Positions 36,543 to 47,133 of a stretch of 64,000 bases of DNA are shown piece by piece. The stretch covers positions 1 to 64,000 of the forward strand of contig JADJIH010000011.1 of assembly GCA_016707115.1 (NCBI GenBank). Reading direction: 5' to 3'. Within the stretch, counting starts at the first letter, position 1; each line of letters starts with the position of its first letter. The position numbers and the translations under genes were made by a program. Under the pieces are notes generated by a model. The model did not search any database. It was not told where the DNA came from and saw only the letters and a program-made list of their open reading frames with translations. Origin of the DNA: Ignavibacteriales bacterium. GTDB taxonomy: Bacteria; Bacteroidota; Ignavibacteria; Ignavibacteriales; Ignavibacteriaceae.

Positions 36543-38744
36543 ATGTTCACTTCATCAAAAATATTCTACTTAATTATTCTTTTCGGTTTGTTTTCAATTC
36601 CTTTGCAACTTTTGACAAATGCACAGGATAAACAACTTACCTTTAACCAGGTTTATATGTTTAGTGAACCAAGAATTTTAAAATCACTGCCCCGCTTGCA
36701 AGGCTGGTTTGATGATGATCATTATCTTATGCAAAAACGAGATGCAACTACAAGTGCAATTGTAAAAGTAAATGCTAAAACCGGAGAAGAAACAATTTTG
36801 TTAGATTTCAATTTAATTAATCCAAATCTTGATGAAGCAGAATTAACTGCTGAAGAAAACATTGGAATAACAAAAGATTATACCGGTTTACTTTTTTATA
36901 ATGATGAAGATTTGTTTTTCTATTCTGTTCCTCAAAACAAAGTTACACGTTTAACAAATGATAAAGATGAAGAAGTAAATCCTATGCTTTCTCCAAATGG
37001 AAAAAAAGTTGCTTACACAAAAAACAAAGATCTTTATGTTGTTGATGTTGAATCCACAAAAGAAGCCCGCTTAACTAACGATGCTAGCGATGTTGTTTAT
37101 AACGGTTATGCTTCGTGGGTTTATATGGAAGAAATAATCGGGCGATCACTTAACTACCGCGCTTTCTGGTGGGCGCCAAACAGCGAGATGATAGCTTTTT
37201 TAAGATTTGATGATTCACCAGTTCCGCAATTTCCTCTTTACAAAGCGGATGGCGTTCATGGTGAACTTGAATGGGAACATTATCCAAAACCCGGAGATCC
37301 AAATCCAATTGTTAAGATGGGTATTGCACATATCAGTGCAAACAAGGTGGTTTGGATCGATGAAGATGAAAATGCGGATCAATACACTGCCTGGCCGTTC
37401 TGGTCTCCTGATAGCAAAGAAATGTTTTACCAGGTTTTAAACCGTGATCAGAATGATCTACAAATTTTATCAGCAAATCCTGAAACAGGAAAAAATAAAT
37501 TATTCTATCAAGAAAAAAACAATACGTGGGTAGAATTCTTTGAAGATATTCACATCTTAAAAAACAATAAAGGATTTATTCTCCGCTCAGAAAAGGATGG
37601 ATGGAGGCATCTTTATTACTACGATATGAACGGAAAGTTAAAACAACAATTAACGAAAGGTGATTGGAATGTTTCAGATATCAAACTTGTGGATGAAAAA
37701 AATGAAAAGGTGTATTTTGAGGCAAACAAAGGTGAAAGATTAGAAACGCAACTATTTGTTGTTGATTTTGATGGCGATGATATTGAACAGCTCACAAATA
37801 TTACTGGAACACACAAGGTTAATGTTTCTCCAAATGGAAAATATTTTTACGATTCTTATTCAAACATTGATACACCCGGAAAATTAGACTTATACAATGG
37901 CGATGGCAATTTGATAAAAAATCTTGGCGATAGAAAATCAAAGATATTTGATGAATATAATCTAGGCACAACAGAAATATTTTCTATCAAAACCGAAGAT
38001 GGATTCGATTTGCCTGCAATGTGGGTGCTTCCTCCGGATTTTGATGAGGATAAAAAATATCCTGTTTTGTTTGCTGTTTATGGTGGTCCGGGTGGAACCG
38101 ATGTTACTAATTCCTTCTCTGCTTACTTCGATAGATATTTTATTTCACAAAGCGAAATAATTTATTTTGTGGTTGATCATCGCGGGTCCGCATATTTTGG
38201 CAGGACAGGAAAAAACAATATGCACCGAAATATGGGCAAGTGGGAAATCAATGATTATATCGAAGCAGCAAAATGGTTAAAAACAAAATCATTTATTGAT
38301 TCCACAAAAATTGGAATTACCGGTTCAAGTTACGGTGGTTATATAACCTGCATGGCGTTAACACTTGGTGCAGATTATTTTACTCACGGTGTTGCAGAAT
38401 ACTCTGTTACTGATTGGGCGCTTTACGATAATGTTTACACAGAAAGATATATGGATTTGCCTGCCGAAAATAAAGAAGGATATAAGTATGGTTCCGCAAT
38501 GACACACGCAAATAATTATAAAGGATTGTTACGATTAACGCACGGAACTTTGGATGACAATTGTCACATGCAAAACACACTTCAGCTTGTGGACAAGTTT
38601 ACGAGTATGGATAAACATTTTGAGTTAATGCTTTATCCAAACGAAAGACACGGAGTTGGATTTCCCAAATGGCAGCATGCACAACGAGAGTATGTACAAT
38701 TCTGGTATAAAAATTTTCTTGGAAAAGATTTTGCAAAGGAATAA
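36543..38744 (+). CDS. Dipeptidyl-peptidase IV (S9 family)
   Basis: 733 residues with a signal peptide (LLTNAQD), an N-terminal DPP-IV propeller with the active-site Glu region WVYMEEIIGRSLNYRAFWWA and FLRFDDSPVPQFPLY, and a C-terminal hydrolase domain. The triad is visible as Ser in GITGSSYGGYITC, Asp in THGTLDDNCH and His in NERHGVGFP. It removes X-Pro dipeptides from peptides, probably in the periplasm. Uninterrupted, and full length for the family. Confidence 0.92.
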   Translation: MFTSSKIFYLIILFGLFSIPLQLLTNAQDKQLTFNQVYMFSEPRILKSLPRLQGWFDDDHYLMQKRDATTSAIVKVNAKTGEETILLDFNLINPNLDEAELTAEENIGITKDYTGLLFYNDEDLFFYSVPQNKVTRLTNDKDEEVNPMLSPNGKKVAYTKNKDLYVVDVESTKEARLTNDASDVVYNGYASWVYMEEIIGRSLNYRAFWWAPNSEMIAFLRFDDSPVPQFPLYKADGVHGELEWEHYPKPGDPNPIVKMGIAHISANKVVWIDEDENADQYTAWPFWSPDSKEMFYQVLNRDQNDLQILSANPETGKNKLFYQEKNNTWVEFFEDIHILKNNKGFILRSEKDGWRHLYYYDMNGKLKQQLTKGDWNVSDIKLVDEKNEKVYFEANKGERLETQLFVVDFDGDDIEQLTNITGTHKVNVSPNGKYFYDSYSNIDTPGKLDLYNGDGNLIKNLGDRKSKIFDEYNLGTTEIFSIKTEDGFDLPAMWVLPPDFDEDKKYPVLFAVYGGPGGTDVTNSFSAYFDRYFISQSEIIYFVVDHRGSAYFGRTGKNNMHRNMGKWEINDYIEAAKWLKTKSFIDSTKIGITGSSYGGYITCMALTLGADYFTHGVAEYSVTDWALYDNVYTERYMDLPAENKEGYKYGSAMTHANNYKGLLRLTHGTLDDNCHMQNTLQLVDKFTSMDKHFELMLYPNERHGVGFPKWQHAQREYVQFWYKNFLGKDFAKE

Positions 38745-38749
38745 AACAA

Positions 38750-38834
38750 ATAGAACGCGGATGACGCTGATTTTGCGGATCATCGCGGATTAAATCCGTG
38801 AAAACCCGCGTCATCCGTGCTATCCGTGTTCTAT
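38750..38834. repeat. Palindromic repeat, ATAGAACGCGGATGACGC type
   Basis: ATAGAACGCGGATGACGC at the left and GCGTCATCCGTG ... ATCCGTGTTCTAT at the right, with GCGGATCATCGCGGAT between. It sits between convergent genes and may terminate both. It is clearly more GC-rich than its surroundings. Confidence 0.8.
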
Positions 38835-38839
38835 TCTGA

Positions 38840-40321
38840 TTAAACTGTTCTTATCACTTTTCTAAAATGAAAGCCATAAACAGCAAGTGTCATCGCTGTT
38901 GGGAATTTGCGGGGATACTTCCACAAACTAACAAAGAAAAGTTTCCAGAAATATTTTTTTCCTTTTTCAATTATTCCAAGCAGCCATAACAATCTAACAA
39001 AAGCTTTTAACTGCTCGAGATTAATTACTTTGGGTGTCCAAACTGGAACATTATATTCTTTCAAAAATATTTTTAATCGTTTATAATATTCTTCCTGAGA
39101 GTAAATTGTGTTTAGCAATCTGCTGTAACCGCGAATAAGATTTTTGAATTCCATTTTTGGTACAAAGTTTATACTTGCATCCATATTGTTGCCTGTCCAC
39201 ATTTCAAGTAATCTTCCTTCATCTTTAAGTCTTTGATAAAGCTTAGTTCCAGTTGGTGCATTTAACAACCCAACCATAGCACTGGTTATTCCACTCTTCT
39301 GAATAAAATTAATCTGCTCATCAAATACATTTTCCGTATCGTTATCAAATCCAACAATAAATCCACCTGAAACCAGCATCCCGCTTCTTTGTAGTTTATT
39401 TACAGATTCAACAAGATCTCGTTTTAAGTTTTGCATTTTACCGCATTCAACTAAGCTCTCACTATTTGGCGTTTCAATTCCAACAAAGATGCTGTTAAAA
39501 CCTGCCTCAACCATAAGCCGCATCAACTCATCATCATCTGCAAGATTTATTGAAACTTCTGTGATAAAAAAGAACGGATATTTTTTTTCTTTGGACCACT
39601 CAATCAGTGCCGGTAAAGTATCTTCTTTAAGTTTTCGTTTGTTGCCGATAAAATTATCATCAACAACAGAAATTCCGCCGCGCCATCCAAGTTCATATAA
39701 ACGATCTAACTCAGTAATAAACTGCTCTGTACATTTTGCACGCGGTTTTCTTCCATTTAACATTGTGATGCTGCAAAACTCACAATCATAAGGGCAGCCG
39801 CGCGAATACTGTACGCTCATTGAAGCATACTTTTTCATATCCAACAATTCCCACATTGGAGTTGGGGCTAAATCAATTTCAGGAAATTCATCTGTTTGGT
39901 AAACCTGTTTTGGATTTCGGTTTTCTAAATCTTCTAGAAATTGTGGAAGAGTTATCTCAGCTTCATTCAATATAAAATGATCAACACCAAGAAGATCTTT
40001 ATATTGTGTTGTGCAAAGCGGACCGCCGGCCACAATTTTTATTTCAAGTTTGTTGCATCTTCTAACAATTTCTCTAAAAGATTTTAAATGAACATTCATT
40101 GCGCTGATAAAAACATAATCAGCCCAAAGAATATCTTTATCGTTAAGTTTTGATACGTTAAGATCGATAAGTTTTTTTCTCCAATCTTTTGGAAGCATTG
40201 CGGCTACGGTAATTAAACCAAGAGGAGGTTCTGCGGATTTTTTGGAAACGAACTTTAGTGCTTCTTTAAAACTCCAGAACGTTGATGGTGTTTCAGGATA
40301 AATCAATAATACTTTCATCAT
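38840..40321 (-). CDS. B12-binding-domain radical SAM enzyme (DUF4070)
   Basis: About 493 residues from ATGATG at 40321, chosen because AAAAGGAAATGT precedes it. The N-terminal half is a cobalamin-binding fold (SAEPPLGLITVAAMLP, VAGGPLCTTQ). The radical SAM motif is YSRGCPYDCEFCSITMLNGR (CxxxCxxC), and VDDNFIGNKRK and SIFVGIETPNSESL follow. The C-terminal third matches DUF4070 found in hopanoid and phosphonate-type enzymes. Substrate unknown. Confidence 0.87.
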   Translation of the reverse strand: MMKVLLIYPETPSTFWSFKEALKFVSKKSAEPPLGLITVAAMLPKDWRKKLIDLNVSKLNDKDILWADYVFISAMNVHLKSFREIVRRCNKLEIKIVAGGPLCTTQYKDLLGVDHFILNEAEITLPQFLEDLENRNPKQVYQTDEFPEIDLAPTPMWELLDMKKYASMSVQYSRGCPYDCEFCSITMLNGRKPRAKCTEQFITELDRLYELGWRGGISVVDDNFIGNKRKLKEDTLPALIEWSKEKKYPFFFITEVSINLADDDELMRLMVEAGFNSIFVGIETPNSESLVECGKMQNLKRDLVESVNKLQRSGMLVSGGFIVGFDNDTENVFDEQINFIQKSGITSAMVGLLNAPTGTKLYQRLKDEGRLLEMWTGNNMDASINFVPKMEFKNLIRGYSRLLNTIYSQEEYYKRLKIFLKEYNVPVWTPKVINLEQLKAFVRLLWLLGIIEKGKKYFWKLFFVSLWKYPRKFPTAMTLAVYGFHFRKVIRTV

Positions 40322-40467
40322 ACATTTCCTTTTGAAGTTACATATCAAAACTGCAAAGAATTTTGATGCGTGTTTGTAAAAGAAATGTAATATGGATTTT
40401 TTAAGATTTGTTGTTAATCTTAATTAAAATGATATTTGAGTTAAGAAAATTCTAATTAAGTTTTATT

Positions 40468-41459
40468 ATGCGCAGAAAACATTCATTTGTTTATAATCTT
40501 GTAATTTTTATTCTTGCTCAGCTTGTGTGGCTAGCCGTTTTACTGCTCTGGATTTATTGGTATGTATCAAACAACATTATTTTTGAGCAAGTAGGTGAAA
40601 AATTGCGCCTCAAATAGTTTATGATGCGCCAAGTGTTTTTCCATTCGTAGGTGGAATTGTTCTGCTTACCGGATTATCTGTAAGTCTAGTGCTGATCTTT
40701 CGTCACTTAAATATTCAAATAAAGTTAAATACTCTTTACGATAATTTTATAGCTAACGTTACACATGAACTTAAATCTCCATTATCATCTATACAACTAT
40801 ACTTAGAAACATTAAATTCCCGGGACGTTCCGGAGGAAAAGAAGAAAGAATTTTATGTTTTGATGATGCGTGATGCTGAAAGATTAAAAAATCTTGTTAA
40901 CTCTATTCTTGAAATTGCTTCAATGGATAAGAAAAAATTTTACAAAGATTTTGAAGTTTATAAAGCTGATGAAACAATAAAGAAAATAATTTTAGAATCC
41001 GCAGAGCAATTTCAGTTAAAACAAAGTGCTATACGATTTAGCGGTGATGCGGGTTGCGATATTTTGCTGGATAGAAACTCCATTAAAACTGTTTTTGATA
41101 ATCTTGTTGATAATTCTATAAAGTATAGTATTGCGCCTTTAGAAATTATGATTAAGTTTAAGCGTAATACAAAAAAAACTGAGATAGAATTTTCAGATAA
41201 TGGAATTGGGATTCCGAATGAAGAAATAAAAAAAATCTTTCAGAAGTTCCACCGCATTTATGATAAAGACATTCCAAATGTAAAGGGAACTGGGCTTGGA
41301 CTTTATGTTGTAAGGGAAATAATTAAAAACCATAAAGGAAAAGTTTTTGCATTCAGCGAAGGCAAAGGAAAAGGCTCCAGATTTAAAATAGAATTACCGA
41401 TCTATACTGAAAAGAAAAAATCTGTAAAGGGAAACAAAAAGGATTTTAAGAATGAATGA
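40468..41459 (+). CDS. Sensor histidine kinase (frameshifted)
   Basis: From ATG 40468 the first frame encodes a membrane segment (VIFILAQLVWLAVLLLWIYW) and stops in GAAAAATTGCGCCTC near 40597. One more A continues as APQIVYDAPSVFPFVGG, a second membrane segment and then the open frame 40689-41459. The kinase has IANVTHELKSPLSSIQLYLE (phospho-His), NLVDNSIKYS, SDNGIGI and GTGLGLYVVREI. About 330 residues. It overlaps the response regulator start by eight bases. Confidence 0.85.
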
Positions 41460-42081
41460 TGAACAATTAGACAAATCAAAAATTCTTTTGGTGGAAGATG
41501 AAGAAAACCTTGCTTTGGGATTGGAGTACAATCTTTCTGAAGAAGGATACAGGGTTACTCTTGCACGAGATGGAAAAGAGGCTATAAAGTTTTTTGATGA
41601 AAGTGATTTTGATTTGATTGTTCTTGATATAATGCTTCCATATTTCAACGGTTTTGAAATTGCAAAGCACATTCGCGAGAAGCATCCGCAAATGCCAATA
41701 CTTATGTTAACCGCCCGTACCCAGGTTGAAGATCGCGTAAAGGGTCTTGAACTTGGTGCTGATGATTATCTTACAAAACCTTTTCATCTAAAAGAATTGC
41801 TGCTAAGAATAAAAGGAATGTTGAAAAGAAAAAGTTGGTATCAGAAGGTTGTTATTGAAAATCCTATTTATAGATTTGGGATAAATGAAATAAATTTTGA
41901 AAACTTAAAGTGTATAAGCGGAAAAAAGGGATTTCAACTTACATCCTATGAAGCTATGATTATGAAGTACCTTATAGAAAATAAAGATAAAGTGGTAACA
42001 CGTAAAGAACTCTTGGAAAACGTTTGGAATATGAATCCTGAAATTGAAACAGCAAAACACACCTCTTGGTTTGCTACTTGA
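41452..42081 (+). CDS. OmpR-family response regulator, truncated at C-terminus
   Basis: 209 residues. The receiver is complete (ILLVEDEENLALGLEY, phospho-Asp in LIVLDIMLPYFNG, MLTARTQVEDRVKGLELGAD, DYLTKPFHLKEL). The winged-helix domain starts normally (TSYEAMIMKYLIENKDKVVT then RKELLENVWNMNPEIET) but stops there: the recognition helix that should read RTVDNFIVRLRK-like is missing, and the last ten residues are read from carbonic anhydrase DNA in the wrong frame. It should not bind DNA normally as written. Confidence 0.85.
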   Translation: MNDEQLDKSKILLVEDEENLALGLEYNLSEEGYRVTLARDGKEAIKFFDESDFDLIVLDIMLPYFNGFEIAKHIREKHPQMPILMLTARTQVEDRVKGLELGADDYLTKPFHLKELLLRIKGMLKRKSWYQKVVIENPIYRFGINEINFENLKCISGKKGFQLTSYEAMIMKYLIENKDKVVTRKELLENVWNMNPEIETAKHTSWFAT

Positions 42082-42544
42082 ATATCATAATCTAAATCGA
42101 GAGTTTGAGAATTATTCCGAGGCACAATTACTTATTGGAATGTGTATGGATAACCGCAAGCATCTTCATATGCCGGATAATTTTGCTTTTATAATTCGCT
42201 CCGGCGGAGCTAATCTTCGTTACAGTGAGTTTAAGGTTTCATTTGCTGTTTCTGTTGGCGAAGTAAAACATCTCGCACTTATTGCACACAGCAATTGCGG
42301 AATGGTTAACCTGATGTCAAAAAAAAATCAATTTATCACAAAACTTTCAGACAACGGCGGCTGGACTCTTGAGCAAGCAGAAGAACATTTTAACAACTAT
42401 GCCCCAATGTTTGAAATAAATAATGAAATAGATTTCATTCTCAGCGAAACTCAGAGATTACGCCAGCGCTATCCCAAAGTACAAATTGCTCCAATGTATT
42501 ATAAGTTAGAAGATAATTTGCTATATATGATAAAAGAAGGATGA
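42044..42544 (+). CDS. Beta-carbonic anhydrase-like protein, 5' truncated
   Basis: Reading from TTG 42044, the family-like part begins at NTPLGLLLEYHNLNREF. Zn-ligand motifs of beta-carbonic anhydrases are present: LIGMCMDNRKH (CxDxR) and IAHSNCGMVN (HxxC). The end YPKVQIAPMYYKLEDNLLYM matches relatives. The usual first 15-20 residues are missing, and there is no proper ribosome-binding site. The family hydrates CO2, though this subgroup is not well characterised. Confidence 0.8.
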   Translation: MKQQNTPLGLLLEYHNLNREFENYSEAQLLIGMCMDNRKHLHMPDNFAFIIRSGGANLRYSEFKVSFAVSVGEVKHLALIAHSNCGMVNLMSKKNQFITKLSDNGGWTLEQAEEHFNNYAPMFEINNEIDFILSETQRLRQRYPKVQIAPMYYKLEDNLLYMIKEG

Positions 42545-42545
42545 G

Positions 42546-44630
42546 TTATTTTAAATATATCATCTTCTTCGTTTGAATGTAATCTCCGGCTTTTAATTGA
42601 TAGAAATAAACTCCCGATGCTAAACCTGAATCCATTGTAAATTGAACTTCATATGAGCCGGGTTGCTTATTTTCGGCAACTAATGTTGTGATTTCTTTTC
42701 CCAAAATATCATATACCTTTAAAGTTATACTACTTTGAGCTGCAATTTCATATCTAATAGTTGTCGATGGATTAAAAGGATTAGGAAAATTGTTAAGAAT
42801 ATTCGAGTAATTAACAGGATTGTTTTCAGTAACATCAGTTATAGTTCCATACTTTCCTATACCAAGAGCAGGTTCAAGATAAACTTCGGTATTGTTATTA
42901 TAACTATCCAATAAGAATATTTTTAAATCTATTGATGCCGAATCATAGTTAGTGAAATTTGTTAAATCCGCACTATATAAATGTCCGACTCGAATATCAA
43001 AACCTAGGTAATTTAATGATATACTTTGCCAGTCAGAGTTTTCTATTGTTCTAACAAATAGCTTTGTTGAATCAATCAAAAAATTGTTCAAATTGCCATC
43101 AGGATCAAACGCTGAAAAAGTAATTTTTGAGTCTTCATTTTTTTCAAATATTCTTTTGGGAACACTATCTAAATCAGTAATGTTTAATGTCGTAAGATAA
43201 GGAGGATTTGGATCTTCATTTCTTAAATCGAATGATTGTTGAGTATTTATTTCAGCAGCTTCACCAGATATTGTAAAGTTTTTATTTTTTGTATTTAATT
43301 GATATTTATTAGATTCAACATTAAGTGTTGAAAAACTACCAAGATTTCCTTGGGCAATTAAACTGTCAGTATGATTATATAACTCATATCTTGACATGGA
43401 TAGATCACTTATTCTATTTTCATTAAATAGACCAAGGTAGTAATATTGTATATATATGTTGTTGTAGCCGTTGAATAAAAAAGAATTACAATAACCAGCA
43501 GATATACCTAACTCAATTTGGGAACCACCTGGAATAAAAACAGTGTTGGGTGGTGCGTTTTCCAGCCCTGCGATGTAATAGGGGAAAGAAACTCCATTTT
43601 CAGTTTGGATTGGGCTAGTATAAAATCTAAAAGAATTGTCGAGATTGGCTACAAATAAATTGGTGCAAAAACCAGTATATAAACTATTAAATGGGGTTGA
43701 AAACAATTTCCCCGACCAAATTTTTTCATTTATTAGAATGGAACCACCAAAACCGAAAAGTTCATCTCCCCCAAATCGCATACAATCGGCTGAGCCAATA
43801 TATAATGAATCACTAGTTTGTGAACAAAGTAACTTTAGGTCATGTTCTATAAAATCATCGGGATTGTTTTCTAATACAATGTCTTGTGTTAGTCCAATTA
43901 TTGGCGAATGATTTATAACATAGTTTTTATGACTGGATCCAAAGTCACTTCTAGATAATCCAATAGAAAAGATCATGTCTTCTGAGAGATTAGAACAATT
44001 GATGTCAAAAAAAGTAAAACCCCAAAAAAGTAATTTAGCGTCAAACTTAGAAAAATATATTTCTAATGGTGTTAAATAATATTCTTGAATCACCGGCAAA
44101 ATATTTCCGCTTTCATCAAGATTTCTTTGAGTTATTGTATTCTTGGCATCTACCTGATAGTAAATTTCCATTGTATCGGATTGGATGATACTAACATCTT
44201 CCTTAATCACAAAAAAATCTTTTGTATCAAACTGACTGTGTGTAAATATTTGATAGACTCCAGTTGGAACTCTTATTTCTGCAAAAGTTTTACTCTCATT
44301 CCAAACTATATTATCAGTTGAGTTTATCCAGGCATTCCCATCAAACAGCTCAAGAAAAAAACAGTAATTATCAAATTTCATATAAAATATTATTGTATCG
44401 TTAATACCTGCCGCAATCTTCTTATTTGGACAAGTCGATATCAGGTAACCATTATTATATTGCGAGCTTTTTACATCATAGTTATCAATAGAACTTAGCC
44501 CAGCCATAATCTGATTCTTATTGAAATCTGAAATGATGGTCTTGCCAGGGAGAAAAAAGTAAGGTGATTGTTGTGATGAAACTAATTGAGCAAATATCAA
44601 TGAAATAAAGATCCATTTAGTGAATAACAT
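42546..44630 (-). CDS. Secreted protein with type IX sorting domain
   Basis: 694 residues: a signal peptide (IFISLIFAQLVSSQQ), a long beta-rich region with no recognised domain, and a C-terminal sorting domain from about 615 (NFPNPFNPSTTIRYEI, SITLKVYDILGKEI, GVYFYQLKAGDYIQTKKM). It is expected to be exported by Sec and then the type IX system. Its stop lies one base from the end of the convergent carbonic anhydrase gene. Function of the central part unknown; SAFDPDGNLNNFLID suggests a Ca-binding type loop. Confidence 0.82.
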   Translation of the reverse strand: MLFTKWIFISLIFAQLVSSQQSPYFFLPGKTIISDFNKNQIMAGLSSIDNYDVKSSQYNNGYLISTCPNKKIAAGINDTIIFYMKFDNYCFFLELFDGNAWINSTDNIVWNESKTFAEIRVPTGVYQIFTHSQFDTKDFFVIKEDVSIIQSDTMEIYYQVDAKNTITQRNLDESGNILPVIQEYYLTPLEIYFSKFDAKLLFWGFTFFDINCSNLSEDMIFSIGLSRSDFGSSHKNYVINHSPIIGLTQDIVLENNPDDFIEHDLKLLCSQTSDSLYIGSADCMRFGGDELFGFGGSILINEKIWSGKLFSTPFNSLYTGFCTNLFVANLDNSFRFYTSPIQTENGVSFPYYIAGLENAPPNTVFIPGGSQIELGISAGYCNSFLFNGYNNIYIQYYYLGLFNENRISDLSMSRYELYNHTDSLIAQGNLGSFSTLNVESNKYQLNTKNKNFTISGEAAEINTQQSFDLRNEDPNPPYLTTLNITDLDSVPKRIFEKNEDSKITFSAFDPDGNLNNFLIDSTKLFVRTIENSDWQSISLNYLGFDIRVGHLYSADLTNFTNYDSASIDLKIFLLDSYNNNTEVYLEPALGIGKYGTITDVTENNPVNYSNILNNFPNPFNPSTTIRYEIAAQSSITLKVYDILGKEITTLVAENKQPGSYEVQFTMDSGLASGVYFYQLKAGDYIQTKKMIYLK

Positions 44631-44837
44631 ATCGAATTACCCTATTATCTTTTAAATTGTTAACTAAATAGAAATTGTAGTCCCAAATTTCTATTGCATA
44701 TTTATTTATTATCGGAAAGATATAGGTCCAACAAAGCGAGTTCAATGTATTTTTAAGTCAAATAAATTTCCTCTATACGCTTTTGTACTATAATATATAC
44801 GATATCGGGTATTCAATTCACAATATAGGGAGGACCC

Positions 44838-47031
44838 CTATTTCACATAAACCATTTTTTTTGTTTGAATAAAATCACTAGCTTTCAATTGATAGAAATA
44901 AACACCGCTGGGTAATTGATACTGGATTCTGGTTTGAACTCAACCTCATACCTGCCTGCAGATTTATATTCATCAACAAGAGTTGCAATTTCATTCCCCA
45001 ACACATCGAACACTTTTAAGGTTTGATGACTGCCCACTGGAGAGTGCCAACTTATTTTTGTGCTTGGATTAAATGGATTGGGGTAGTTCTGGTAAAGTAT
45101 ACAACTGCTTGGTATCATAGACTCATAGTGTTCTTCTATGTCTGTCACTTCTGTTGGATCATAAGCAATTAAAAAACCTTTGTCGTAAACTGTTAAAGCT
45201 GTCTTTATTCCAGCAGCAGTTAATAATCTTGAACCATGTGCTTGATTGTTTGTACTGAGAGGAACAAATACTCCCAAATTTCCATCATAGAGTAGATGAC
45301 TTGGATCATTAGTGTTCATTGGATTATAACGAATTATTATTCTATCGCTTTGTACTTTGTTTGAAAAGTAAATCTTTGGATGAAGTACTAAAGAGTTAGA
45401 GATTGAACTAAAACCGTAATATTTTAAATCAGAACCTGGCAGAACAAAAACGCTATCTTCTAAATAAATTGTTCCTTGATTTTTTACCGGAATATTAAAT
45501 TCCTCACCATTTATTGGATTAAAAATATAGGTTGAATTTAAATTGTTTCTGTTAATAAATAATACCCTTCCTTCGCTTCACATAATAAACCACTTGGAAA
45601 TGGTTTTACTATCCAATCGTCTTTAACATTTGAATAAATTAAATGCTCGGCGGATTCAGTGTAGTTAACAAATTCAACAAGTGAATAATCAACACTCCCA
45701 AAAACACCCGAATAAGTATTGGATTGGGTGAAAGAAACAAGCTTTAAGCTGTCAGTCATTCCATTATAGCTAAATACAGTCTTTCCGTTGATGCCGGGAC
45801 CTTTATAGTACATAACTGCTGCGTAATTATTACCAAGCTCTATACTTTGAAGTGTTGGAAATGTCCCCGGTTGCCAATCGGAGTAATAGAATTCGTGGTT
45901 GTTACATATAAAATCATAAAAGACAAGTTTGTTTTCGGTTCTAATTGAGATTAAATGACCGCCAACATAAAAGGTATTTCTGTAATCGTAAGTAATATTA
46001 AAATCGTGTTGAGTAAACAACCGCGAGTAAACATCATAAGTAATTAAATTAACTTTATCAGCATTGTCTTTATCATAAGTGGAGTGGAATATGCCTTGCC
46101 CGCCAGTTCCGGAAATACTTGGCACAAGATGAGTATTGTTATAGCTGTATTGATACGAAAATTCATCAAACTCACCAACAAGTGTATTGTAAACCCACAA
46201 ATAATAAGTTGCAATATCGTTTACAACCCCTGATCGCGAAGTAAATAGATAACATAATCTTGGGTAAACACGATTTAGATCGTACTGATGAAGAATATCT
46301 GTGATATAAACTTCTGAAGATTTTGTTGAGAAAGCTCCTGTATAAGCAGAGTAGCCTCCATATAAATACGGAGTGCCACTTGTTTCCCCGAAAATAAATC
46401 CGTGCTCTAATAGTCTAAATATAGAAAAGTTATCTCCCGTATATTCTGAAATAGTTTTAGTAACTAAACTATAAGCAACTAATGTATGTACGTTTAAATT
46501 CGCAGATGATAAATAAAAGCAAAGATAATCATCACCTTTATATACTTGTTTGTAAGGGGTTTCTCCAACTTGAACATAATTAGCGCTTCTTATCTGTGAA
46601 TCTTCGGCATCAAAAACATAAAACTTAGAATCTGAAACTAAGTAACCCATGTTATTGGAGCATCCAGTAAACATTTGAATTGTTGGTAAGATTTGTCCTT
46701 CATAACGTAGTTCCACAAAACTATTATTTAATGAGCTATAAAAAACTGCTAACGAATCATTTACCAACATCGCAGTATTGCCGTCAGCTCTTGCATCAGT
46801 CCATTCAAGTGTTGTTGATATTAATGTTGAATCCCAATTTCCGGTTATACTGTTAAAAGCATAAACCTTATTTGAATTAATCTCAGTAAAGATTAAACAT
46901 GTTCCACCAACCGCGAATTTATTGTTTGATGTAAGGGAATGCCCAATATTTAAAATATCCCAGCCGTTATTCTGGGCAAAACAGAGGTTTATTACTGAAT
47001 GGAAAAGCAAGAGGAAAAATACTTTTTTCAT
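44838..47031 (-). CDS. Secreted propeller-like protein with type IX sorting domain (frameshifted)
   Basis: The first frame (45538-47031) has a signal peptide (INLCFAQ) and repeated beta strands suggestive of a propeller (TGNWDSTLIS, FSYNGMTDSLKL). After a break near 45545 the frame continues as NRNNLNSTYIFNPINGEEF, then the piece 44885-45319 with the sorting domain NYPNPFNPSTKISW. A second break near 44915 is followed by PSGVYFYQLKASDF and a TAG at 44838. About 730 residues. Function unknown. Confidence 0.75.
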
Positions 47032-47083
47032 TTTCTCATCTCCTGTAAGTTTTACGGGACAAGAAATATCAAGACAACAATAT

Positions 47084-47120
47084 TAAAAAAAGTGCAGCCC
47101 ACCATTAGATGGACCACACT
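47084..47120 (-). terminator. Hairpin terminator of the 47134 gene
   Basis: On the minus strand AGTGTGGTCCATC, loop TAAT, GGTGGGCTGCACT then TTTTTTT. It immediately follows the stop of the gene at 47134-48528 and resembles the polB terminator. Confidence 0.8.
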
Positions 47121-47133
47121 TAACACAAATTAA

